A stretch of 64,000 bases of DNA from Epichloe hybrida. Taxonomy: Eukaryota; Ascomycota; Sordariomycetes; Hypocreales; Clavicipitaceae. Positions 11,185 through 21,552 of this stretch are shown piece after piece. Numbering within the stretch: position 1 is the stretch's first letter; every line of letters starts with the position of its first letter. Under the pieces are notes generated by a model, which worked only from the letters and a program-made list of their open reading frames with translations, had not been told where the DNA came from and ran no database searches. Location of the stretch: positions 744,001-808,000 of the forward strand of contig JAFEKR010000007.1 of the NCBI GenBank assembly GCA_019022495.1, given 5' to 3'. The translations under genes and the position numbers were made by a program.

Positions 11185-12138
11185 CTAGAAAATTTTACTC
11201 AACACCCTCGTAACATGATCCGGCTGTTCTTGAGACTCCCCAGCCTTCTGAACCTGCGTAACCTGCCTGAACGTACGCCCCCTATCTTCCCTCGCGGGTT
11301 TCCCATCATCATCCGCCACCGCCTTCCTCTTCTTCGCCTTGGCCTGCATGCCATCCAACATCTTCGCCTTTTCCACGTTTCTCACAAACTCCTTATTCTC
11401 CTTGGTCGCCTTGCTGATTTCAGCCCTCATACGGCTCGTCCTCTCTGCGTTCTCCACAGTAATCTGCTCCGTCAGATTGAACCACTTGAACCCCTTCAGG
11501 TACACCAGATTCCAGATATCGTCACGGAAGAAAGATCCCTTCTTGCCACCAATGTTGCGTCCGTTGAGCAGTTCGCATGCAGCTTTGGCCTCCTTTTTCT
11601 TGAGGAATTCAATCCAGCCTTCTGTGAAGAGCACTCGTTTGTTGCCGCCTGCCTTTCTGCGTCTTGCTCGTGCCGAAGGATCTTCTGGCGCGAGAAATAT
11701 CCTGTTGAGTTTTCCGTAGGGTGCCAGGAGGGATCGAAGGGCAGATGGCTTCATGCCTGGGGGGATTCGGGATATGTAGACGACGCCAGACTTTCTGATG
11801 GCGTCTTCGGAGGTGATGAGGTTTCTCTTGGCGAGCGGTTGGTCGACGCCGAGGATGCTCGTGTCTAATTCGGGGATGTCTTTTCGAGGTTTCGAGGTAC
11901 CCTGTTTTGAGTTTTGGGGAGATTCGCCTTCAGGTGCGTCTCCGCTGGCTGATTGCTCGTCGTCTCCCGCATCTAAGTCGACGTCGCTGGCTTCGTCGTC
12001 GTCCTCGCCACCATCAACCTTGCGGCGCTTGGCGCTACGGCCGCCCTTGGTAATCTCATCGTCGGAGTTGTAGTTGTCAGGCTGGTCGTCTTCACTGTCG
12101 GAGACACTCAAGAAGTCGTTCTTCTTTTCGGCGGCCAT
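11185..12138 (-). CDS. ESF2: Pre-rRNA processing protein ESF2 (ABT1 family)
   Basis: Single exon, 317 residues. The start is the ATG at 12138 (MAAEKKNDFLSV); the frame upstream opens only on a non-ATG codon. Residues about 1-100 are acidic and basic low complexity (DSEDDQPDNYNSDDE, KRRKVDGGEDDDE). The core from GVVYISRIPPGMKPSALRSL through WIEFLKKKEAKAACELLNG (about 125-215) is the RRM-like domain of the ABT1/ESF2 family, which works in the nucleolar small-subunit processome and stimulates the helicase Dbp8. A lysine-rich C-terminal tail follows. Length and order agree with yeast Esf2 (316 residues). It is divergent from the aldehyde dehydrogenase gene with 376 bp between starts. Confidence 0.9.
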   Translation of the reverse strand: MAAEKKNDFLSVSDSEDDQPDNYNSDDEITKGGRSAKRRKVDGGEDDDEASDVDLDAGDDEQSASGDAPEGESPQNSKQGTSKPRKDIPELDTSILGVDQPLAKRNLITSEDAIRKSGVVYISRIPPGMKPSALRSLLAPYGKLNRIFLAPEDPSARARRRKAGGNKRVLFTEGWIEFLKKKEAKAACELLNGRNIGGKKGSFFRDDIWNLVYLKGFKWFNLTEQITVENAERTSRMRAEISKATKENKEFVRNVEKAKMLDGMQAKAKKRKAVADDDGKPAREDRGRTFRQVTQVQKAGESQEQPDHVTRVLSKIF

Positions 12139-12514
12139 GATATGTTTGCAATATGTTGGCAATGCGACTGGATGCCAGTATGCTGCCAAATGCTCTCAGA
12201 CGAAGAAAAAAGCTGCATGCAAGACCGATAAGATAAGGAATTGCCGTAAGTGGGGCGAAGCCAATGGCCTGTTGGCAGCCTTGCCGCGGTGGGGCCCTGA
12301 ATCGACGCTCCCGTACGCGGCTATCCAGTCATCATTAATAACCATTATAACGCAGACGGAGGACATGGAGGGGGACATGGCAGTGACGTGGGGCGGCAAG
12401 ATCTTCAGTCGCCTTATCATCTACTCCGCAGATCTATTCGATTGCAGCTCTATATAGACGATTCTCTACTTACGCACAGAAGGCATCCATCATCCATCTC
12501 TTCGTCCGTCCATC
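12139..12514. promoter_or_regulatory. Divergent promoter region ESF2 / aldehyde dehydrogenase
   Basis: 376 bp between two start codons facing away from each other. A TATATA box-like string lies at about 12451-12456, some 60 bp before the dehydrogenase ATG, which suggests a TATA-type inducible promoter on that side. An AGGGGG stress-element-like string sits near 12367. Confidence 0.4.
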
Positions 12515-14141
12515 ATGTCCGTGGAGACCATCACTACCATCTCTCCCAACACAAATGAGGCCATCATTACCCGTAACGGTGCCTCTGCCGCCGACCTCGA
12601 TCTCTTGCCCAAGGTCGCCACCGAGGCGTTCCAGACGTTCCGCAAGACCACTCTCAAGGAGCGTCAAGAAATCGTGAAAAAATTCCTCAAGGAGCTCATC
12701 AGCCATGAAGCCGAGCTCGCTGAGGAACTGACCGTCCAGATGGGTCGCCCAATCGCTTTCACGGGCAAGGAAATCACAACGGCCGTCAAGCGAGCTGAAT
12801 ACCTGCTCAAGATTAGCGACGAAGCACTCAAGGATACTGACGGCGAAGCAGAAAGGGGGTTTAAACGCTTTATTCGGAAAGTTCCCGTCGGACCCGTGCT
12901 CGTGCTCTTCGCCTGGAATGCAAGTGCTTTTATAACTAAAACACTCTGCCGTTGTTTCCAAAATTGGACTAATTCTTGTCTCAGTACCCCTACTTGATTC
13001 TGGTAAATTCCCTGATTCCGGCAATCCTGGCGGGAAATACCGTCATCTTGAAGCCGTCCCCTCAGACGCCTACCATCGTGGAGCATGTCGCAGAATACTT
13101 CACCAAGTCTGGCCTGCCGGAGGGCGTGCTTCAGTACTTCCATTGCGGCTCACCCAGTGTCATGGAAACTCTCGTGCGAGACTCGAGAATAGCTCATGTT
13201 TGCTTCACCGGTTCTGTGGCTGGCGGCCTTGCTGTTCAAAAGGCTGCTTCTGATCGTGTTGTCGATGTTGGTTTGGAGCTTGGCGGCAAGGATCCTGCCT
13301 ACGTTCGAGGCGATGTCGACCTTGCTTGGGCGGCTGAGGAGATTGTTGACGGCGCCGTTTTCAACTCTGGACAGAGCTGCTGCTCCCTTGAGAGAGTGTA
13401 CGTGGATGAAAAAGTTCACGACGCCTTTGTCGAAGCCGTGCAAAACGTGCTCAAGGGCTACAAGCTGGGCGATCCATTCGACAAGACGACGCACGTTGGG
13501 CCCGTCATTTCCAAGCGTTCCAAAGAAACGATCGAGTCGCACATTAAAGACGCTTTGGATAAGGGCGCCAAGGATGCCACGCCGGAAAACGAGAGCTTCA
13601 GCAACCCACCACCAAAGGGCAATTTTGTGAAACCGACTTTGCTGATTGGAGTTGACCACTCCATGACTGTCATGACGGAAGAGACATTCGGACCTGTCAT
13701 TCCCGTTATGAAGGTAAAGGGCGACAGTGAAGCTATTAAGCTCATGAACGATAGTGAATTTGGCCTCACCGCTAGTATCTGGACTAAAGACACAAATAAG
13801 GGATACGACCTGGCAGAGGAAGTGGAGGCAGGCACTGTCTTTGTCAACCGCTGCGACTACCCCAGTCCGGTAAGTCTCCCCCGATGGCCAGCGTCGCATC
13901 TGTCAAGATCTTCAACGTCGTTGATGTCTGTGACGATCTGTTGCTTTCTTACACACGAGGACCCTTTGGATTTGCCTGACCATTTGCTCTATCCTGCTTG
14001 TGCTGACCGTGCTCACACACAATCTAGGATCTTGCTTGGACAGGGTTCAAGAATTCGGGCAAGGGCCAGACTTTGGGCAGATTTGGCTTTGAGCAGTTCG
14101 TCAAATCCAAGAGCTTCCACATCAAGGACTACCCGAAATAA
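12515..14141 (+). CDS. NAD(P)-dependent aldehyde dehydrogenase
   Basis: CDS join(12515..12919, 12985..13869, 14028..14141), 467 residues. It oxidises an aldehyde to the acid; the substrate cannot be told, though the FAWNYPYLILVNSLIP entry motif and size fit the succinate-semialdehyde/medium-chain branch. Visible elements are the NAD-fold FTGSVAGG, the catalytic glutamate in LELGGKDP, the catalytic cysteine in SGQSC (about residue 267), EETFGPV, and the C-terminal QTLGRFGFEQF. The first intron (65 nt) has a GC donor (AAT|GCAAGT) with a normal CAG acceptor; splicing there restores AWN-YPY exactly. The second intron is 158 nt. It lacks a presequence, so a cytosolic location is inferred. Confidence 0.88.
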
Positions 14142-15762
14142 GTACGTGTGCCGCTGCCATTGAAGTTGGCTGGCATTGCAATTTTGAGCCGTTGCGATTA
14201 GCGAGATCTCCCCCTTGACGCAGGGACGCTAGAGACTCATGCCTGGTGGAAGTTGGTCAGTCGGAGGGATACGTTCTGGACAGGTCTGGTGCACTCACTC
14301 GGGAATTAGTAATTCATGGTATTATGAGGCGCTACATTACAGATCTGGCACTACATAATGATGTCTGGCCCTTGGCTTAGACTGACAAACAGTTGAGGGT
14401 CCAGATGGTGGGCACGAACTAGGAAAAAGAAAGACAGGATCAAAAATGTATGAAATCAGACGGCTTGTCAGCATGTATGTGGGCCACCGTACTTCAATCC
14501 CCTCAGGGAAGGCTTTCCAATTCAATGAGCTCCCATATGTTTCGAGGTTCTTGTCCCTTGGAGTCGTTTCTTTTTCGCTTCTTTTTTTTTTTGGCCGACA
14601 AAGTTTTTCTGTTTTGCGCGCCCGAAAGCATGAATTTAGACCGGGTTCAGTGTGGCAGACTTTGCCGCAAACTGCTAATCTCGCTAATCTCCCTGCGTTG
14701 GTCCTTTCAACTGGGTCGGTTGTCCATATTCAGGCCACGCTCTGTTGTTAGCTGCTCTTCAATTGCTAGTAAGTAGTGTGGCGCTAGCTAAGCACTTGTG
14801 CACCAACAACCGAGCCGGTAGTTTGGTACCTGTCGATCCAAGATTCTTCCCGTGGGATGCATCCACTTAGTGACCTTGAACTTGTCATATTCGTCCACGG
14901 GGTTTCAAGGCTTCGTTGCAATGGGATGGGTGAGCTCCCGGCAATGCTTCAAATCCACGGAGCCTCTTCAGTCACTCGTTGGCAACATGTCGTGTCTCTC
15001 CAGGTAGGCACAGAGTGCATGCGCATGCTAGTCCTCGCTAAAAGGGTAAGACACGTTCGCCACCACAAACGCGAGGGATGTTGAACTTGTCCCGGCCACC
15101 AAGACTCCAATATTTGCTAGTGGCTAGGGCGTCATTGCCTTTTGAGACTATCGGTTCCAACGGCTCTCAAAGTAACGCATTGACTTGTATGGAGCAAGCC
15201 TTGTTAAATCACAATTGAATATCTATGAGGACCGGAATTTCCGGTTGACATCGGCTTGTTGGTCGCACCAGAAACAAGAAAAAGTCACATCGTCCCGGGC
15301 CCTTGGGTTGGTGTCGCTATTATGGCCAGTTCGTGGCACCGTGTCGCAAAGAAGAAGAGATGTATGTCCCTTGCAAAGCTGGGCCCACCTTGTCAACAAA
15401 AAGTTCGTGTTTATCGCTGTTCAATCCTATCCTGGCGCGGGGAGCACTCCATGCGGCACATGCTAATGCCTGGCCCGGTAAGAGATCCGACTGCCTGATG
15501 TACAGTACTCCGTATACGGATCCCGAGTCCGTAATATATCCGTGACAAGATTTCGATGTGCTTTTGTCTAGTCAGCGCGTATGTAGTCGCAGGGGGGGGA
15601 AGGGAGACTGTTCGTGGCATGTCTGTGTGTGTGTGTATTTGTGCTGACCTGACCCTTCCTGCATACATATCATGTATGTATGTAACCCGTATCTGTGCTT
15701 GCATCATCATGCACCCTGCATGAGCGGCGTTGCGATGCTTTGCAGACTATCCGGGCGCCCGT

Positions 15763-15794
15763 TGATCATGCCATGATCATGCCATGATCATGCC
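15763..15794. repeat. 11-bp tandem repeat x3
   Basis: TGATCATGCCA repeated twice in full and a third time less its last base. Each unit carries the palindrome TGATCA. Confidence 0.85.
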
Positions 15795-16975
15795 GACGGC
15801 CATGTCTGGTATCGCTGAATTCCAGCCAGGTCCGAGGGCCACGTATTGAGCCTGAGCCATGGAGGTGAATGAGGTTAATGACCCGAACCCTACTGCATTC
15901 CAGCACAAGCCACTATTCAACAGTGCCCAGTGCTCTGTGACACCGTCGTATTAACAGCATGCTAGGCTGCATGCATTCCAGGCCATCCGGAATGGATTCT
16001 TGACATGTTGCGATGCACCGGCTGCAGGATGGCCCCAGCGGCGAAACGTCTGAGGGAAGAGATGAGAAACGCGAGCGATTTGTTTCTCTCCATTCATCTC
16101 GGTCCTTGCGGTGGGCTCAGCCTGGCTCCTTCCTTGTGCGAGGCTGCACCGCACATGAATATTGTGAACGGGTCCGGGGAGGTGTCAACAACCATCGATT
16201 CATTACTTGTTTCTCAAGTGCCCGGCACCGACCTGTCACGTACCTGTGTGGGCCAAACAAAGCCTAGCCGTGACCTGGGCGGTACTCGGTAGTCAGGTAC
16301 ACGCTGACCCCCCCTCCTTGTGCCACGTCGCACACATCGCCCACATCACACACATCGCACCCCCCTTCCTTCCTGTTCGGGTCAACAGCGGCGCCTTCTG
16401 GTTCTGTCTTTGCTTCCACATGGGTCAAGACTCAATTTATTAATCTTCGCAGCGCAATCTTTGTGGTTGACGCCAATGCAAGACGCAAGACCCTGATATG
16501 TGTCACCAAGATCCTCATCCTTGGGAACGGAGTGAGCCGAACTCGAATTTGTGACGACGCATGAATGACAGGAAGCGACCAACAGGCCAATTGACGCACG
16601 CCGCCTGCGTTGCTCTGCCTGATGTGTGATGTGTTTGCGGGAGGACAGCATCAACAACATCTGGTCGTCTCATGGGCCAGATGGCTCGACGATAATAAAA
16701 CGTCCTTCGTTCCTTGGTCACCATCTATCTCATGATTGGACCGACGGGTGTCTTATTATGCAGGGTTCCTCACGCTGGCACTCGGCGCACATGGTCAACT
16801 CCTCCCTCACTTCGCTGCGAATGTATCGAATGTACGTCCGTATGTATTCTCCACACGCCCCCCGGTTCATCGGACTCCGCGTCCAGATCTCAAACAAGCC
16901 TTACTATAATAATTATTAGCGTCTCATTCTCGGTACGGTTGCGACCTGAGCTACGTGGTACCAGTTTTGACCAGG

Positions 16976-17005
16976 CCCAGAGTCTCCCAGAGTCTCCCAG
17001 AGTCT
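16976..17005. repeat. 10-bp tandem repeat x3
   Basis: Three exact copies of CCCAGAGTCT in a gene-free region, followed by a partial copy. Confidence 0.85.
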
Positions 17006-17742
17006 CCCAAATAGCCACATAGCCAAATAGCCCGCCCCTTCGACACATGCCCGACGGAACGAACAACAATACGTACTTTTGCCATGCCATGATATATGAG
17101 GTTATTCCCCTCCACCTCTCCAGCCCGGCAGTCTTGTTCCCCATCCCATCCAAGCATCAGGCTCGGTCCAGGCTCTCTCTCCCTCTCTCCCTCCCTCCCT
17201 CCCTCTCCTCAACTTCCCTACTTCATCCTTCCGCCAGACTAGTAGTCGGCGTGTCACTCGTTTGGATTTGTCCGTCTCAGATATAGCTTAGCCATCTCGT
17301 CCTTCGTCTCTCGTTCTTTTCAGCAGCACTGTACCGCTTGGCTCCGAGCAGTACTTCTCTTTTCTTTTTCCTCTTTTCGGCCTGCCGACTTAGCTCGCAC
17401 CATCTTAGCTGCTGAACCCTTACTCTATCGCTCCGCGCCATCAACTATTTTGGCTCCGATTGACGCAAACCTTCTGGACCCTGAAAATCGTTCCAGATAT
17501 CTGGTAATTTCCAACCAGACCACCGCCGCCGCCAATTACGCCTCAAAGTCTGAAACACCGAGGCCTGGACACTGATCGACCCGTACATCATTATCTCGTT
17601 GGCCTACAATCACCTTGCGCCATCACTATCACCAGTATCAAGTTACTTGAATTTTATATAATCCCCGACGATTGCCACTCTGCGTCACCGCCTCTCCATC
17701 CGAGTCCTCCTCTCTGGAGAATACCCAAGGCCCGTTCCCTAT

Positions 17743-18225
17743 ATGCACATCAAGCAAAACATCATCATGTTATATACCCGTCTTCAGAGCATGATCCGCG
17801 ACCGCGCGAGGAAACAACGACGAGAAGTCGAGATTGTAAGCTTCCCGCCTCCTCTCTACGGAAACTTGACTGAAGGTTCGATGTCTGAAAGCCCCGCACT
17901 AACAATATATCTACAGTCGGCCCCGTTCGGTCTGAAGCGTGAGCCCGTCAGCTTGCCTGGCGTCTCCCAAGAGGAGTAAGTTTGCCCACGTGCGGTTTCA
18001 TCACCACATCGTTGCTTGACTAATCAGTCGAACAGAATCGCTATCCTCCGCGAAAAGGCTGCTGCGTCTCAAATTGGGGTACTTGAGTTACGATCTGAAT
18101 CGCCGTCTGAATACGAGTACCATAAAATATCCCGACCATCGTCACGTCTTCGACCGGCTTTGGTATCATCCAACAGTGATGTGTCAGGGTCTGAAAAGAC
18201 TGAAGCGCGGCCTCTTTGGTACTGA
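17743..18225 (+). CDS. Small unrecognised three-exon protein (113 aa)
   Basis: CDS join(17743..17835, 17917..17975, 18036..18225). I do not recognise the family. The evidence for a gene is two well-formed introns (GTAAGC/CAG and GTAAGT/CAG) whose removal links basic RDRARKQRREVEI, SAPFGLKREPVSLPGVSQEE and IAILREKAAASQIGV into one coherent frame. The N-terminus is basic, the middle carries a Pro-Gly motif, and the C-terminus is Ser-rich. The start could also be the in-frame ATG at 17767 (MLYTRLQS). The first intron is 81 nt, a multiple of three without a stop, so its retention would add 27 residues. A long CT-rich leader precedes it. Confidence 0.5.
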
Positions 18226-19053
18226 AGATCGACAGAGGCGCATTATGCAGCAAAACTTACGACTGTGCCGGCATGTGGGAGGCGGCACCTGTACCAACAT
18301 GCCGGATTATCTCGGCCTTTCTCTGTATAGCATGGTAATGGTTTATTCCTGGGGTCGGAATCGGGGTAACATGATGTCCTACCATGCAGGATGGAATGGA
18401 CGGGGCGTAAATGGGTCCTCTCGAATTGGAGAGCTACTGAAGGACCAGGAAGGTCTCACAGGAAAGGATTGGGGCGGGAACAAAGAAGGCGCAAGAAGAA
18501 TCCCGTGCTTTGGTGCTCTGCAGGTCGCATCACCTAATTCAACTACTCGGGTAGCGTAACTAACTAATAGGCGGTTCTGGTAACTGACAACAAACTTCTG
18601 CAGCCAAGTTACGACGGAACTTGGCCCGCAATAGTACGTGACAACATGACAAATCCCATCATCACGAATTTCCAGCGTTTATTCCCCCTCTCCAGATCAG
18701 CAACAAGCGTGTAAGCGAGTGTTCGATGTCACTTCCGAACGATGCGTCCCTCCAACAACTCTGATGCCGAAGGTCATCCAGATGTCCGACGCGGAGCAGC
18801 GCTTCCGCGGACAAGATCGGGGTGCCGTTTGTGAAGAAGGGCCCGTGAAGGGGTATGGATTTGACCCTGACTTTCATGGGGAGCGGTGGTTGATTGAATA
18901 CTTGCGGAAACTGGCGTTGGGACTGACTGACTGACTGTCTGACTGGTGATGGGGGAATGGATAAGGCAAGCAAAGCGGTTGTGATGATGTGGTGCATCAT
19001 GAACCATGTTCGTTCGTGAATTTCCCATGTTGACTATTCATCTCATCCGTCTT
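18226..19053. other. Intergenic, tail-to-tail with ERG8
   Basis: No gene recognised between the small gene and the convergent 3' end of ERG8. A short (GACT)n run is seen near 18925-18940. One plus-strand frame (18074..18559) overlaps the last exon of the small gene without domain support. Confidence 0.45.
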
Positions 19054-20598
19054 CTACAGCCACCCCTCGTATATATCCAGGTTCTCGCATCTGACGCCCT
19101 CCATCTCCCCCTTTACCCCCAGCAGCGTCACCTTGGAGTCCTTCTCGCGGCCCCATTGCGCAATCCTCTCCTCGACACGACCTTTGGTTTCCTCGTCGTC
19201 GTTCAGCACCAGGGCTAGGGCATCGAACCCGCCTGCGCCGGGGACGACTCCGCCATACACTCCGTCGACCTCGCTGATGGCGTCGAGCAACTCGGTCTGT
19301 GAGTCGGGCTCGATGGGCACGTCGCTCAGTCGGCCCATCTCCCTGATCAACGCCCTAACATCGTTGATGGCCTCGGGAAGCTCCGAGAGACTTGCATCAT
19401 CTCTCAGCTTGGCGGCGAGGTCGTCGTTGCGGCGTTGCAGATCATCCCACAGCTTGCCAGATGCTTGGCTGTCCCGGCTTCGCCAGGCAAGCACCTTCTT
19501 CACCATGCCCACCGTTTGGCTCCCGCAGTCTACGTCGCACATGCGCAGTGCTACGCCCTTGGGAACACCCAGGCCTCCTTTCTGGACTTGGACGTCCCAC
19601 TGGAGCCCGTCCACCACGGATGCTAGCCTCTCGCTGAATCCTGGAGCTCCGACCTCGGGTAGCTGGCTCAAGAGTTCTGGAGAAAACCTTCTGTACAGGC
19701 ACGATCCGTACACGGCGGCTGCGACGTCGAACCCAGACCCGACTTTGCCCTGAGCTGCACAGTGCGCTGCCTGGGCAAGGTTATGGAGTGTGCGCTGGCC
19801 AGACGTTGATGTGACGTCGAAGAGACTCAATGGAAGATAATGGCTGAGCAGGGATGCAGTAAGGGAGGTAACCAGCGCGGCAGACGATCCCAGGCCAGTC
19901 TTGTTGGCGCCACTCAGCGGCACCATGAATTTGGAAAACCGCCCGGGTTGGTCGGTCGATGGCGTAGTCCGAGAGTAGTAGTCGTTGTCGGCGAGGATGA
20001 TGAGGCGCGAGGAACTCAGGCTTTGGCATGAGTGCTGGTTCTGGAGCCGGGAGATGTAAGTGAGAGTGTAGCTGAGCGTCGTTTCGACAAATGAGTTCTT
20101 CCGAATAGCAGAACCGCTGAACATATTCCATATCAGTATGCGCTTCCGTCAAACTCAAAACACGTCGGGAAGAACTTTGAAAACAAAACAAGACGAGACG
20201 AGACGAGACAAAAAAAAAAAAAAAGAAAGCCAATCTCTTAAATGGAATAGACGTCTCATCTCCCCATTCTGCCCGGAAACCCCCCACCCCTGACGAGGAA
20301 CCAATGTTAGCAGACACCATCAGACTCACACTTGCAACTGCGTCACCTTGATACCGCCTCCCTCCGGCGCCAAATGATATCCATACCGCCACTGTGCCTC
20401 CAAGAATTGCGGGCTGTCGACGACAATCTCATTCAACTGCACTCCTGGGCCGGTGTGAATCTCCCCTGCAATGACATTGATTCTGGCACTCAGACCGAAG
20501 ACAAGCCCGGAGTGCTTCCTGTCAAGGACCAGATATCCTCCCGCGAGGAGGACTTTGCCCGGCGCGGAGACTGCCACGGTCGGACGCTTGGACGCCAT
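19054..20598 (-). CDS. ERG8: Phosphomevalonate kinase
   Basis: CDS complement(join(19054..20116, 20330..20598)), 443 residues (yeast 451). It phosphorylates mevalonate-5-phosphate to the diphosphate on the way to isopentenyl diphosphate and ergosterol. GHMP-kinase landmarks: the N-terminal SAPGKVLLAGGYLVLD, the ATP-binding GANKTGLGSSAALVTS, GKVGSGFDVAAAVYGS, and the third motif VVPGAGGFDALALV. The start ATG at 20598 (MASKRPTV) is chosen over non-ATG extensions. The 213-nt intron (GTGAGT/CAG) joins VTQLQV to GSAIRKNSFVETTL. The gene is intact. The thiolase gene at 42.8 kb acts in the same early route chemically but carries a mitochondrial leader. Confidence 0.92.
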
Positions 20599-21552
20599 TG
20601 CGGTGTGATCTTGCTTTCGCGGGGAGGTTCTTTTATAACGTCTTGGTCTTTTGTATGGAAATGAGGGGGTCGTTCGGGGGAGCTTGCCAATGAGAATTTT
20701 TTGGACAGTTTGTTGATGAAGCAACTGGTGGGGTTGAGCGGCGAGGCTAGACCAAAATTTGCAGCCTGGTTTCAGCTGGATTCAGCTGGACAGGGACGAA
20801 TATTGACAAGATACAAGAGCCATGCAAGTCATTCGGAATTGGGACGGTTACTCCGTAATCTAAGCTGTTATGGATGGGTGGAAGCTCATTGCGGGTGGAC
20901 AATCAGGACAGTGCGAAAAGATGAGCCGAACATTTCCCGCACAGTGCAGCTACCCCATTGACCCGTCACACTGATTCAGTTCATGACCCTGGATGTTTAG
21001 CGGCCACTAATTATTATGAGTAAGTACCTTCATTGAGCCCCATCCAACGGCTAGTATTTAGCAAGGATATTATATCTTTGGTCTTTGATTTTTGTATCTA
21101 TGTGATGCAAGCAGCATGTCCCTAATCTATCGTGGTATGCTCCACGGCCTCCCGAATACTGTCCCGATGACCCCCCATGCTGCTTCATAATGGCCTTTTT
21201 CTTTTCATGCCGAGTGGAGATGAGTCTATAACCAGGTGTAAAACAACCACCAAATCCAATGCCAGTCCGTACCAAATATACCCCAAAGCCTACCCAGAGG
21301 CTTTCCCAAATTTTTCAATGGACCAAAAAAAAAACCCCGCCGAGCGAATACATGTTGACCATAAATGCAAGAATGTCAATGACAACAAGCTCAACAACAA
21401 CCTCCAATATAGACAGTTGTGACACCCCAGTAAAATCTCTTCCAATTAATGCAATAGGGTATCAAAACAAGAGGCTCAAAAGACAAAGGAGACTGTCCAT
21501 CTCTTTTCAACAATTTTGCCAGTAGCAAAAAAAAAAAAAAAAAAAACCAATC
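20599..21552. other. Intergenic between ERG8 promoter and PPR gene 3' end
   Basis: No gene recognised. TACTCCGTA motif at 20849; an A-rich run just before the PPR stop codon (about 21526-21546). Confidence 0.45.

Larger units (their letters stand above)
14142..17742. other. 3.6-kb stretch with no recognised gene
   Basis: Open frames are short, overlap in several phases and have no recognisable domain. Visible structure: an 11-bp repeat x3 at 15763..15794, the TACTCCGTA motif at 15506, a 10-bp repeat x3 at 16976..17005, a TCCC-rich pyrimidine tract around 17165-17215, and a long CT-rich leader-like segment up to the next gene (17200-17740). Confidence 0.5.

Noticed and set aside
12139..12189. 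Longer N-terminus of ESF2
   Set aside because: The extension begins on a non-ATG codon; the ATG at 12138 gives the usual length.
15185..15545. Three overlapping plus-strand frames in the gene-poor region
   Set aside because: All three phases are open over the same interval, which reflects few stop codons rather than coding.
15763..17005. Short direct repeats as a CRISPR-like array
   Set aside because: Units are contiguous with no spacers, and the genome is eukaryotic.
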